In this document: positions 13,257 through 23,886 of the stretch, piece by piece | Position numbering within the stretch: position 1 is the first letter of the stretch | How the letters are laid out: each line of letters begins with the position of its first letter | From: Antedon mediterranea | Lineage: Eukaryota > Echinodermata > Crinoidea > Comatulida > Antedonidae | Assembly (NCBI RefSeq): GCF_964355755.1 | Contig: NC_092670.1 | Coordinates: 38,179,795 to 38,243,794 of the forward strand | DNA length: 64,000 nt | Reading direction: 5' to 3' | Position numbers and translations under genes: made by a program | Notes under the pieces: model-generated | Databases searched by the model: none | What the model was told of the DNA's origin: nothing | The model's input: only the letters and a program-made list of their open reading frames with translations

Positions 13257-13418
13257 TTTACACAGACGAGCGGTAACGGTAATATATATATAGAATCTAT
13301 GTTATTCCTTATGACTATTTCACACACAATGGGCGGTTTCCCCCTCAGGATAGATACAGATTTTACGTGGGACAAGCTACGCGGTTTTCCGCTTACCGTT
13401 ACCGCTCGTCTGTGTAAC
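13257..13418. mobile_element. MITE with 25-bp TIRs abutting the GPCR 1 stop codon
   Basis: The left end TTTACACAGACGAGCGGTAA continues with CGGTAA. The right end (13393-13417) is its inverted copy, TTACCGTTACCGCTCGTCTG then TGTAA. The roughly 110 bp core has no ORF. The element ends about 13 bp from the stop codon of the minus-strand GPCR, so the start of that gene's 3'UTR is transposon-derived. It is distinct from families A and B. Confidence 0.8.
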
Positions 13419-13430
13419 TTAAAGCAGCAT

Positions 13431-15146
13431 TTAACAAATGCAAAATATGGGTAGAGGCTCTTTGGAAGAAGCTGGGCCTCTCGAATCATCCAACTTAGAG
13501 CAATCTTCTGCTATAGTTTCAGAAGCTGCAGTCGTCGTACGAGGCGACGGTAATTGCGAAGAAGATATTTCCTTGCCTGTTATATTTGGAGTTTCTTTGA
13601 TTGACGAGATTGTACGTTTGCTTGAGTTTACCATTTGTGGTTGAAGAGGAATTTCCTTATTTTTTTCTTTACAACATCCACATTTTCTAAACATGTGTTT
13701 AATCGCTTTTCTAAAGTCTTCAGTTCTCAAAGAGTAAATGACAGGATTGACTCCACTATTCGCGTAGCCTAGAATCCCGAACCACACGCGTATAGATGGC
13801 GTTACACCACATTGGTTTGGACACAAACACTCCAGGAGCATAATGATCATAAACGGTAACCAGCAGACGACGAACGCCAGAACAACAATGGAGATCGTAA
13901 CAGATGTTCTTTTTTCTCGAGTCATAGACGAACTATTCCTTCGTAGAAGGCGGGAAAGTCTATTAGCTGATAAACTTTTCTTTGGCGCCATCATTTTCCT
14001 TTTTCTTTCAATATCCGAATTCGTATTCTCCGCCTGAGAAGAAGGTTTAACCTCATTGATGCTGAGGCTTCGTTTGAGTTTACTACCTTTTCGACGTGAT
14101 CCAGTACTACTTTTTGTACTCGATCCGCGATCACCCTTTTGCCGCGACTCATTATCCACTGTTGTCAAACCACCTGTATATGTTTCATTACAAAACGTCT
14201 GGTTACTTAAATTACTTGACTTTCTTTCAAACCTCTTTTCGGGCGAATCTTCCTTTTCGTTGCTAATCGACTTACGCGCGCTGTCAACCGGCGGACAACT
14301 ATCATTGTTTTCAATTGAATATTTTGTCTTTGGTTGCCCCTCAATTGTAGGCTTACTTGGTCTGTGTTTTCCAATAGCCTCATCGAACATTTGTTGTCTT
14401 TGATCTCGCATACGAGAATGATTAACAGCAATTTTAAATATCTTGCTGTACAGAATGAGAATTACTACTATAGGTAAAAGCAGTCCAATATTTGCAAAAC
14501 CTATGATGTACAAATCTGTGATGATTGTATCCCATGTGCACAGAAACAGTTCACCGGTGTCGCCCCAGTAGTACGCCTCCTCGTGCCAATACAGCGGCGT
14601 AGTCCCTACTAAAATGGCGCCAGACCACGCACACGCGATAATGGCGTTACTCCTTGATGATGTCATCAGTAGAGGATATTTCAGCGGATTTGTAATTGCC
14701 ACGTAACGATCAAACGACAATGCCATCAGGTTAAATATCGACGCACAGCAGAGCGTTATCATAAGACAAAATGGCATAACACAAATCTGAACTGACCGGA
14801 AGAAGAAATCTGGAAAGTATTTCGACACAAGTCCGATCGGTATGACCAATCCAACAAGAAGGTCACTAATAGCAAGACTTAGAAGATAACGGTTTGTTTT
14901 CGTTCGACGCAATGACTGGTAACCAATAATTGAAACAATCACAAGAATGTTTCCAAAGACAATGAATATTTCCAGAACTGCTTCAATTCCAACGGCAATG
15001 TGTAAATCCACCCCTTCTAGTGTTCCAAGACCAACGCCCAGGTCGACAGGAATGGCAGGCTTCATTGGTATTACCGGGACCTCTCCCATTGATGTTGTGG
15101 TGTCGTTCATATCGTCCGAAGTCGCGTTAATTACCGTTGTAGCCAT
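13431..15146 (-). CDS. Class A (rhodopsin-family) GPCR, paralog 1; ligand unknown
   Basis: A single coding exon of 571 residues. The N terminus has N-glycosylation sites (N7, N14) and a hydrophobic TM1 with GN (N66). TM2 has SD (D95), TM3 ends in DRY (146-148), C122 and C203 are placed for the conserved disulfide, TM4 has W174, TM6 has CWLPF and TM7 has NPVIY. A palmitoylation-like CGCC follows helix 8. The third intracellular loop is very long (about 170 residues) and rich in Ser, Lys and Arg. Counting back from DRY, position 3.32 is Met, so the Asp that binds monoamines is missing. The TM7 string YANSGVNPVIY and the TM3-TM4 layout are closest, by eye, to adenosine-type receptors, but this is weak. 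A good acceptor (TCTGTCTTTCTAG, exon from 15179) precedes the ATG, so a 5'UTR intron is likely. Its paralog lies 2 kb away on the same strand. Confidence 0.92.
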   Translation of the reverse strand: MATTVINATSDDMNDTTTSMGEVPVIPMKPAIPVDLGVGLGTLEGVDLHIAVGIEAVLEIFIVFGNILVIVSIIGYQSLRRTKTNRYLLSLAISDLLVGLVIPIGLVSKYFPDFFFRSVQICVMPFCLMITLCCASIFNLMALSFDRYVAITNPLKYPLLMTSSRSNAIIACAWSGAILVGTTPLYWHEEAYYWGDTGELFLCTWDTIITDLYIIGFANIGLLLPIVVILILYSKIFKIAVNHSRMRDQRQQMFDEAIGKHRPSKPTIEGQPKTKYSIENNDSCPPVDSARKSISNEKEDSPEKRFERKSSNLSNQTFCNETYTGGLTTVDNESRQKGDRGSSTKSSTGSRRKGSKLKRSLSINEVKPSSQAENTNSDIERKRKMMAPKKSLSANRLSRLLRRNSSSMTREKRTSVTISIVVLAFVVCWLPFMIIMLLECLCPNQCGVTPSIRVWFGILGYANSGVNPVIYSLRTEDFRKAIKHMFRKCGCCKEKNKEIPLQPQMVNSSKRTISSIKETPNITGKEISSSQLPSPRTTTAASETIAEDCSKLDDSRGPASSKEPLPIFCIC

Positions 15147-15179
15147 TGTTAATGTCGATCAATTCCTACGACCGTATCT

Positions 15180-16363
15180 CTAGAAAGACAGAGAGGGAAG
15201 TAAGCAACTAAAAAACAAACATAATAGACCTACTTGTCTGACAAAGTTTGTCTAATCTCGTGTTTAACAGAGTAAATATAGCCTCAATATGTGCCTTATC
15301 AATTCAAATTATCAATGTAACTCCCACTGATCGATTTTTATAAATAGCAGCAATGTTTCAATCTACGGGGTCCAAAATATCTCAAATTTACAATTTTTAA
15401 AAAACAGTAAAGGCCTAACTTCCAAAGTTTTAATGACAGACTATGGGAAATGTAAAAACAAAATGACAGGGAATTCGAAGTTATGAACATGAAAAAACAA
15501 TGTTCAAATTTTCAAATGAAAAATATAAATCAACTATCAACTTAACTATTATTAGTTAAAATGTAATAATAAAGTGTGATGTCCAAGGTGATACGCACAA
15601 AGTGTATTTGTCGTTAAATGAAAATCATAAAAAAATTCGATGCAAATCTAACATTAGTTTGATTTTATTACAAATAATAACTTATATAAATAATGAGTCA
15701 CTATTGAAACTGATGAACATGTCACGAGAAAAAGGATTACATAAGTTTTAACCGACGGAAAAACTAACTTAATGTTATAATCAAAAAAATGAATAACTTA
15801 AACAACAAAATGGAAAAAGTTTGAGGCCTACCTTTATCGAAGATATTATACAAAGCGTTCACCAATACTGTAGCAAATGAAATAAAAATGCGGACAGCAG
15901 CGGATAAAAGGAAATAGAGAACTGCGCGTAAAAGCTGTTTTATAGACTTGATAGATATATGAACTTTGTACCGTCATTACTTGCAAACTATTACAATAGT
16001 TGACACTAAATAAACCAAAAACACCTGAACAATGTAACACAACAATATTGTGAAATTGGTTTGTTGACGAATATGCTTGAGCATATTAGTCAATGTTGAC
16101 CGGGAGATCTTAAAACTCCTTAACAGCTGTACTATAAATGTTTCCAAGTAAATGTATCTTTAAATTGACATACGTCATTTACAAGTACAAGTGTTTATTC
16201 GATGTTTAAATATTAGTGTAAATAATGAGTGTTACGCCAATTGCAGCTTGTCATACACATTAGTTACTACGACAAATAGGAACATTGCTATAATACCTTT
16301 ACAGATATCAAATGTTTTTCCTATTATTTCAATTAAAGTTATAAAGTTGTTGATAATCCCTTT
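15180..16363. other. 5' flank or 5'UTR intron of GPCR 1
   Basis: AT-rich sequence with no recognised coding exon; the ORF at 15846-16040 (-) shows no domain. If the acceptor at 15179 is used, part of this stretch is a 5'UTR intron of GPCR 1. Confidence 0.4.
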
Positions 16364-16419
16364 TTAAGCATATCTACTTGAAGTCTTACATAATGTTTGG
16401 ATTTGCGATAGAAGATATC

Positions 16420-17052
16420 CCGCGTCAGATAAGATTTGAACACACAGAATACTGTGTAACCAAAAGGATTTTAACAGAATCTTGGCTTCCGACAGGACTT
16501 GAACACGAAGAATACTGGTATTCGAAAAGATTTGAACAAATACAATCTTTACGTCCGACAGAAAATGAACACACAGAACCATGGCGTCCGACAGGACTTG
16601 AACACGAAGAATACTGGTATTCGAAAAGATTTGAACAAATACAATTTTGACGTCCGAAAGAAATTGAACACACAGAATCATGGCGTCCGACAGGACTTGA
16701 ACACGAAGAATACTGGTATTCGAACAGATTTGAACAAATACCATCTTGACGTCCGACAGAAATTGAACCCACAGAATCATGGCGTCCGACAGGACTTGAA
16801 CATGAAGAATACTGGTATTTGAAAATATTTGAACATATGCAATCTTGACGTCCGACAAAAATTGAACACACAGAATCATGACGTCCGACATGAATTGAAC
16901 ACGTAGCATCCTGGCGTTCGACAGGAATTGAACACACAACAATGGCGTCACAGGAATTGAACACACCGTTAATTCTGACGTCCGACGGGAATTGAACACT
17001 CAGAATCATCGCGTCCGACGGAACACATCAGCATCTTAACCACCGAGCTACA
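16420..17052 (-). repeat. Tandem array of tRNA B-box-like units next to an A box
   Basis: On the minus strand the block opens with a Pol III A-box-like string, TAGCTCGGTGGTTAAGATGC (about 17029-17050). About 50 nt on comes a B-box/T-arm-like string, GTGTTCAATTCCCGTCGG. That second element then repeats as roughly 33-bp units (GTTCAA..CC or a variant, then GTCGGACG) to about 16430. In the far half, three units form a higher-order repeat of about 99 bp present roughly four times (for example the shared TTCGAATACCAGTATTCTTC). The ORFs at 16364-16999 and 16425-17009 are by-products of the multiple-of-three periodicity. I read it as the tail of a tRNA-derived SINE expanded into a minisatellite. Confidence 0.65.
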
Positions 17053-17158
17053 AATCAGTACTTCAAAAACACACTTTATTTAAACTTAAATGTCTACCAA
17101 TTTTTATTCAGAACAGCATATATTATTTACAAATATCTTGTGTCGGTCTGTCTGTAGA

Positions 17159-18541
17159 TCACGACTTCATTGATGCACCGACAGCGCGACGTCTACTTGT
17201 TCTATCCATCTGTGATGACCCCTCACAGCAGCTAACACGTAATAACAAACCTTTGAAGGTTTTTCGAAACTCATCGGTCCTGAATGTGTATATAACGGGA
17301 TTCGCACCACTGTTGGCGTAGCATAATAAACCAGTCCACACATGCACAGACGAAGGTATATTGCATTCTTCAGTGCATAAGATTTCAAGAAGAATAACAA
17401 CAAGAAACGGCAACCAACATATGAGAAAGACGAGTACCACCAATAAGATGGTAAACGTTGTTCTTTTTTCTCGACGGCTTCTTCTGGATCTCGACAACTT
17501 GGAACAGTTTCTTCTGCCAAATACAGAGCAGGGAGGAGTAACACTAGGGCTGCTAGAGGTTTTTGTTCTTCTTACACTATCAGGGTTATTAAACATATCT
17601 TTGCGTGGTTCATGTTCTGTTGTCTTATTCGCAAACTTATTTCTTAATATCTGGAAACAACTCGAACTTTGATTTGTGTACAAAGCTGATGAAACATCGG
17701 TTGTAGACTGGCCTTCTTTGGTTGCTGCATGGCAAATCGTGTTAGGTTTGTTAGAAATGCCATTGGTTGTACTTTGTCGATGCTTTAAGACAATATCTTC
17801 AAACAGCTGCTGTCGTTTATCGCGCTGTCGTGAATGACTAACAGCAACCTTATATATTTGTCTGTAAAGTAGGAGAATAATTATCGTAGGTATTATAAGT
17901 CCAACAAATGCGAATGCTATGATGTACATGTCTTTAATGACTTTATCCCATTTACAAACAAAGTTTCCAATCAAACCTGGTTCTTCGTGCCAATATAACG
18001 GAGTAGTTCCAATGATAACGGCGCACACCCATGCCAACGTAATGATGACGTTACTTCTGGACGGCGTCAGCAAGTGGTACTTCAATGGCTGCGTAATGGA
18101 TAGGTAGCGATCGAAAGACAAACACGTTAGGTTGAATATGGACGAAGAAAAAAAGGTTACCATCACACAAAAAGGTGTTACACAAACCTTAACCGATACG
18201 ATGAAAGAATCTGAGAACTGACTGGTTGCAATCCCAACTATAGGGATAGCTAATCCGCACAGAAGATCACTAACAGCTAGGCTCAAGATGTACCGATTTG
18301 ATTTGGTTCGGCGCATTGACTTCTGGCAGACGATGGAAGCTATGACTATCAAGTTGCCGACAACGATGAATACTTCTAAAATGGCTTCCACTCCATAAGC
18401 GAAATAATACTGAAAGCCTTTCATAGCACCGACACCAGTACCGATGTCTATGGGAATCGGTACGGTATTAGAATCCATCGGAGTGGATAACTGAGAAGAA
18501 CTATTGCTTCCGTTTGAACTATAAATAAACATCTTGGACAT
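17159..18541 (-). CDS. Class A (rhodopsin-family) GPCR, paralog 2; ligand unknown
   Basis: A single coding exon of 460 residues, clearly a tandem paralog of the GPCR at 13431-15146. Shared strings are NRYxLSLAxSDLL in TM2, SIFNL...LSFDRY in TM3, GTTPLYWHEE before the second extracellular loop, SHSRxRDxRQQ at the start of loop 3, and YANSGxNPVIY in TM7. The TM6 motif is CWLPF. Position 3.32 is Met here too. The N terminus is Ser/Asn-rich with an N-glycosylation site (NGS) and the third intracellular loop is shorter than in paralog 1. The ATG at 18541 is followed by a second in-frame ATG three codons on. An acceptor (TATTTCCTGCAG) ends just upstream at 18563, so a 5'UTR intron is likely. By family it is a plasma-membrane receptor coupling to G proteins. 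The ligand cannot be told; an adenosine-receptor-like affinity is only a suggestion. Confidence 0.92.
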   Translation of the reverse strand: MSKMFIYSSNGSNSSSQLSTPMDSNTVPIPIDIGTGVGAMKGFQYYFAYGVEAILEVFIVVGNLIVIASIVCQKSMRRTKSNRYILSLAVSDLLCGLAIPIVGIATSQFSDSFIVSVKVCVTPFCVMVTFFSSSIFNLTCLSFDRYLSITQPLKYHLLTPSRSNVIITLAWVCAVIIGTTPLYWHEEPGLIGNFVCKWDKVIKDMYIIAFAFVGLIIPTIIILLLYRQIYKVAVSHSRQRDKRQQLFEDIVLKHRQSTTNGISNKPNTICHAATKEGQSTTDVSSALYTNQSSSCFQILRNKFANKTTEHEPRKDMFNNPDSVRRTKTSSSPSVTPPCSVFGRRNCSKLSRSRRSRREKRTTFTILLVVLVFLICWLPFLVVILLEILCTEECNIPSSVHVWTGLLCYANSGANPVIYTFRTDEFRKTFKGLLLRVSCCEGSSQMDRTSRRRAVGASMKS

Positions 18542-19079
18542 ATATTCAAAACGGCTTTAAACTCTGCAGGAAATACTAAAAAAATCAATATTCAATATTA
18601 TATAGGTGTGCCACATTCCGAGAGAGGAGCGATGACGAGGTTACGAACAAGATGGCTGAGATGGGTTGAGCTAAGAAGAAACGAAAAGTTGCATCCAATA
18701 CCGCATGGTGTTGAATACAGATACATGGTGGATAACACTCATGTCTGGCTCATTTAACAAGCCAAACAAGATTCTGTTCCTTCTTAATAATTACATTTTC
18801 CTCCCAATCAATTTAGGGCTGAACTTCAACGTGTCTGCTAATTGTAGCAACCATTAATCAAGCATCTAATTAACAAAGAGTATTAATATGGACATTCGTT
18901 AGCGATGAATTTATCACTATGCTTAGTTTAAGAGTGTTTGTCTTAAATTCTGTCTTGAAGACTAATACATCTTACGAAAATCTATTTTGTAATAACTGGG
19001 CTGCATTCAGAAGAACATTAACTTGCTAATTTGTCTGTTAATTAAAATATTTTAAATAAGTAAATTGTTCGCATGTAAA

Positions 19080-19505
19080 GTGAAAATGGGATTGTCGATG
19101 ATGACGATGCAGTAATAAATCCGTTACTACTGATCGCTATAGATTCTATATCTCCAGTTGACTGAACTGTAATGTCATAATACGTTTATTATTCTCACAA
19201 CCGGCAGCCGTTCAGATTGCTTTTAGGAGAGATTGGTTACGTCAACAATACAGATATGGATAGACGCTGGCCGTATGTATAGTGAAATTGGGATCGTCGA
19301 TGATGACAATGCAGTAATAACCCCGTTACTACTGACCGCTAACGATTCTATATCTCCATTTGACTGTAATGTCACAATACGTTCATTACGTTTATTATTC
19401 TCACAACCGGCGGCCGTTCAGATTGCTCTTAGTAGAGAGCAAGTCTATAATTGGGTTACGTCAACAATACAGATATGGATAGACGCTGGCCGTATGTCAT
19501 TACTA
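19080..19505. repeat. Direct tandem duplication, about 200-220 bp, roughly two copies
   Basis: The string CAGATATGGATAGACGCTGG occurs at 19251 and 19470. GATGATGAC followed by AATGCAGTAATAA or a variant occurs near 19095 and 19297. The segment with CTCACAACCGGC.GCCGTTCA occurs near 19195 and 19402. The copies differ by several substitutions and small indels. The 94-codon ORF at 19233-19517 spans the junction and has no recognisable domain. Confidence 0.75.
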
Positions 19506-20120
19506 AGGGTTAAATAAACTTTGTTAGGTGCATACTGTGTTAGGCAAACTGTCAAACATGTTGAACAAATACGAGCCTACGAGATGTCTGTATTTACATC
19601 ATACTGCGATTAGAAAACAATTGACTGCAGTTGAAGTTGGAAGTATATAATTCAATAAATATGTCGCCCCCTGGAAATTCATTGTGATTGACCGTTTTAT
19701 CAATCTAACAAATAGCCTAAAAAACACAAATGAAAAAAAATCATAGATAACAAATTTGATGAACTGTGCGCTAACGGTAAAAAACAAAACACAAGGCTGT
19801 TGAGGGTGCCATGTTTGCACGGATGAGGTTCATTGCACATTTGAAGGAAAATTTTTTGCACAAATGTGACTTCTTGCACATTTCACGGCTCCAATTGTTG
19901 ATTGTTAAAGAATTTACAATACATTATTTGTTAGTGGCCCAGCCAGTATAATTATTATTACATAATTAATGCTTATGACTTGGCTAAGAATAAACGTTTC
20001 ATTTAACGACTTAAATGGAACAGTCACTCTTTTAACGAATGACAATATTCTCTCCATTCAATACAAATATGTACAACACTAAAAATTAGCAGCGGCTTTC
20101 TTGAATCGGATGTCACAGGC

Positions 20121-20287
20121 TAAGCTTTTATCTGTCTACACTATCAATCTAATTTGACAAGTGTGATGTGCCCAAATATGGTAGTGATATGCCCAAATAT
20201 TGATATGACATCATCATGTACCCATATATGGGCACATCATTTTTTTAGTCACATAAGGTTTGATGCAGTAGTGTAGACATAGCTTTA
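20121..20287. mobile_element. MITE family B, copy 2
   Basis: Starts TCTGTCTACACTATCAATCT and ends GTGTAGACATAGCTTTAA, with the family core (GTGATGTGCCCAAATATGG, TGACATCATCATGT, CATATATGGGCACATCA). Confidence 0.85.
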
Positions 20288-21289
20288 AATTTTTGACGTG
20301 GGCAGCAAAGCTGCATTTATCGGCCTGTCGTGTGACACAAAGCGACATTTGAATAATTATCATCGGATATCGATATGAAAGCCAATCAAACGAACTTCAT
20401 AACTTTTTTACTGAAATATGAATAAAGACAAAAGAAATTAGTTGACAATAAATAATTCACACAACATCATCATAAAATTGAGATAACAGGTTTTATACAA
20501 GGGTACAGTACTATATAATACAAATATATTAGGCTTAATTTAGACGTTTAGAAATTCGATAAAAAATAACTAAAATATTGTTGAACTACTAATACTTTAC
20601 ACTGGGACCTAACATAACGTTAAAAAACGTGTTAATTAAATATTATTAAACTTTTTTAATGATTAATAACTAGTAACTATTAGCAATAAATTATAGCTTT
20701 CAAAATATTTACGTTACAAGTATTAAATAAAAAGAGGGGGAACAGAACAGGGTTTGCAGGGAATCCTGTATTAACTGATATCACCAAAGTACATTGTTTA
20801 ATTAAACTGCAGATTGAGCACAGGGCGGAGATTAGGACATAAAATTTCCAAACGACGCCCCATACAGTGGGCACCAATTTATGTTTCCATTTAGTTGGTT
20901 TGGACATTAAATGTTCGAAACGGCGCCCCGTACGGTGGCCACAAATTGATATTAAATACGAATCGAACAAATGCACCTTACCTATTTTACTTGTTTAGCT
21001 ATAGAAGAAATATGAGGAGCATAGTAGAACAAAAATATATCTTTATTATATTTGCAGTTTTACATATTCAATCATGGCTAAAAAACTTATTTTATTTAAT
21101 TTCTTCAGTGGATTCACATAAAAGGCAAGAGGTTTTTTCATGATTGTAGATAGATATCTAAATAAAATCAGAAATTACTTGCATACCCATACCGACACAA
21201 TATTGGGAGTTCTACAGGGATAATAATTAGTGAACAAAATGTAGAGGATATCTTAAAGTCAGTTTGTGGGTAATCGTGCTTTGTGTCAG

Positions 21290-21420
21290 ACAAGTATTTT
21301 TGGAGATAAAAAATCCTCTCAAAAAGATTCTATTAGCAATTACCGTGGCATAATGGCTTTTACAATTCAATGTCTTTTCTATAAATTGAATGAATATATC
21401 CTGTTTTGGGATAGGATTAC
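21290..21420 (+). pseudogene. Possible reverse transcriptase remnant
   Basis: A short open stretch contains GDKKSSQKDSISNYRGI, which resembles the K-x-G-D ... NYRGI segment at the start of non-LTR reverse transcriptase domains. Nothing else of the enzyme is readable nearby, so the call rests on this motif alone. Confidence 0.3.
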
Positions 21421-21765
21421 GACAAAACTATATTTTGATACGAAAGATATAGACTGGTATCAACCAACCCCGGTCTTTACAGTTAAAATATTAGCACTCT
21501 GGCAAAGACCACATGTGAACTATTAATTAAAATTGTATGAAAATTTTTATTAGGGGAATGGACACTGAAATGTCAGAAAATATTTAGCAATTACAACCTA
21601 AACATTTTGTAACAAATTGACAACAGGACAAGATTGGTACTGTCTCTTCTATAAACTTGTCCCAACAATTGTAGAACACTTGCATCTATCTGCGGACAAC
21701 CAGAAAACAACCTTCTCTCTAAATCCTGCTCTAAATTACCATTGTCCTTTAAACTAAAATCTGAC

Positions 21766-21907
21766 TAAAACTTACACTATCAAACTAGTTTGACAAAAAA
21801 AAAGTGTGATGTGCCCAAATATGGTAGTGATATGACATCATCATGTCCATATATGGGCACATCAAATTTTTTGTCACATAAAGTTTAATAGTGTAGGCAG
21901 CATTTTA
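21766..21907. mobile_element. MITE family B, copy 3
   Basis: Core identical in layout to the other copies (CTATCAAACTAGTTTGACAA, GTGATGTGCCCAAATATGG, CACATAAAGTTTAATAGTGT). The outer ends are worn. Confidence 0.8.
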
Positions 21908-22164
21908 GTTGGTAAGCATATTTTGTTGCTCTCTCAAAAAAGCATCTCTTAACATGTGCTAGAATTGTGCTATTTCAGTTAGTGGGTATACAGTCTGTAA
22001 ATGTAGTGTAATATGTATACATCAACCATTAATCAATCAACTTCTTGATTAGTTAAAATAAATGAAACACAGACTGAACACTACACCACAATTAGACAAA
22101 CTTAGCAAGCCGACATTTTCTTGATGGTATTATTTAGCTGCTCATTCTTTCACAAAACATTTGA

Positions 22165-22826
22165 CTTGTTGAATATTAATGAGTTGATGACCAACTTGTT
22201 GAATATTAATGAGTTGATGACCAACTTGTTGAATATTAATGAGTTGATGACCAACTTGTTGAATATTAATGAGTTGAAGACCAACTTGTTGAATATTAAT
22301 GAGTTGATGACCAACTTGTTGAATATTAATGAGTTGATGACCAACTTGTTGAATATTAATGAGTTAAGACCAACTTGTTGAATATTAATGAGTTGATGAC
22401 CAACTTGTTGAATATTCACAATATGATAACCGACTTGTTGAATATTAATGAGTTGATAACCAACTTGTTGAATATTCACAATATGATAACCGACTCGTTA
22501 AATATTAATGAGTTGATAACCAACTTGTTTAATATTAATGAGTTGATGACCAACTCGTTGAATATTAATGAGTTAAAGACCAACTTGTTGAATATTATTG
22601 AGTTGATGACCAACTTGTTGAATATTTTTGAGTTGATGACCAACTTGTTGAATATTATTGAGTTGACGGCCAACTTGTTGAATATTAATGAGTTAAAGAC
22701 CAACTTGTTGAATATTTATGAGTTGATGACCAACTTGTTGAATATTATTGAGTTGATGACCAACTTGTTGAATATTATTGAGTTGACGGCCAACTTGTTG
22801 AATACTAATGAGTTGATGACCAATTA
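22165..22826. repeat. 30-bp minisatellite, about 22 copies
   Basis: Unit beginning TTGTTGAATATTAATGAGTT and ending GATGACCAAC, period 30 bp with one single-base deletion near 22365 and one variant unit (ATTCACAATATGATAACCGA) that recurs twice. Because 30 is a multiple of three, both strands stay open: the plus strand reads LLNINELMTN repeated and the minus strand reads a repeat with SLIFNKLVIN. There is no start context, signal peptide or flanking exon to suggest a gene, so I treat it as noncoding. Confidence 0.9.
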
Positions 22827-22829
22827 GAA

Positions 22830-23886
22830 AAAATACTCAATTGGAAGATACTATATTTTATTAATCAATTTCATTACTGTTGAGAAAAAGATGAAAAAAA
22901 TGTCATCTAAAAAAAATATTAATACATTTTTATTATGGGTTCAGAAAAAATGTCTGCTTGAAGTAACCACATGACAAAACCATTTAATAGCCATGAGTTT
23001 TTGAGGGTGACTGTTAGGGGCAAAATTCGTCACGAGATAGCTCATGAGTTAGGCCTATTTACTGTACTGCTGTGAGTTTTAAGTTTGAAACTTCAGCAAA
23101 AAAAAGTAGGGTACCGAAAGCACATATTGAATATTGGATTGGGCAATGAAAGGAGGAATGCCACATATAATACTATTTGGCTGAAGGTGTGTTTGATTTT
23201 GACAGAAATAACTTTTAAAAAGAACATTTTAGAATATTTAAATAGAAAACCTCTTACTGTAGGTGTGTCCTAAAGTGAAATAACTCAAGCATAAAAACCC
23301 TTTGAATTTGTAATGCAATAAGTGGTATGAACAGTTATCCAAACAATAAGGACCTAGACCAGGAAAGTATTTAACAGCACTACAGTATTTTTGTCTTATA
23401 CACTGAATAAAAAAAGTGGAGATGATCTGGAATTGTTTAACCAGAGCTGTACCGTAAACAATGTAAAACGTTACATGGATCGTTAAACCAAATGGGTATC
23501 TGATACAAAATACATTCAGCGCCAATTCTACCCAGGACGTACCCGTGTACGGTGTTCGCAATGTAAACCTCCGGTGTATGATTGCTATCCTCGCTCTCTA
23601 TTATATTTAATATTTTTACACCAAGTTAAAGACATTTTTTAAATATAGGGCCTGAAATAATCATTTTCCATGCAACCGATGTAAACAAATTATGTCCTCT
23701 GTTGGCTGCTTGGCAAATGCATGAATAACAAAGTATATTTATATTTGCATATAAAATTACATTTCTAAATAAATGCATATAGATATTTTTCGAGACTGCC
23801 CAAGCTCTTAAGGTGTTGTTTTGGAATTGAAAGGCGGGGAAATTAAGAAAAGATTCTTACCAAACCAAAGGTCAGCATGCCAAAGG
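22830..23886. other. Intergenic sequence and 3' flank of the ARL5 gene
   Basis: No coding signal is recognised. Sequence near 23590-23886 is likely the 3'UTR or 3' flank of the minus-strand ARL5 gene. Confidence 0.4.

Larger units (their letters stand above)
18564..22120. other. Intergenic region with repeats
   Basis: No gene is supported here. It holds a direct duplication at 19080-19505, two family-B MITEs (20121-20287, 21766-21907) and a possible reverse-transcriptase remnant at 21290-21420. A short ORF at 18632-18757 (+) encodes 41 residues following an acceptor-like TATATAG but matches nothing I recognise. At 20848-20955 two near-copies of a short segment (ACGCCCCATACAGTGGGCAC and GCGCCCCGTACGGTGGCCAC) lie about 70 bp apart. 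Confidence 0.5.

Noticed and set aside
16364-17009. Minus-strand ORFs of 211 and 194 codons with Cys-rich repeats
   Set aside because: They are overlapping frames of the tRNA-like tandem array. The repeat unit explains the open frames, and there is no domain or splice context.
18632-18757. 41-codon ORF and an adjacent frame reading KKKRKV like a nuclear localisation signal
   Set aside because: Both frames are short and stop soon. The NLS-like string lies between stops, has no surrounding gene, and is likely chance.
22165-22826. CRISPR-like array
   Set aside because: Units are contiguous tandem repeats without unique spacers, and this is animal DNA with introns. The same applies to the arrays at 49440-49810 and 57838-57955.
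22121-22827. Leu/Asn-rich repeat ORFs as a coding gene
   Set aside because: The 30-bp period keeps all these frames open on both strands, and no start, signal or neighbouring exon supports translation.
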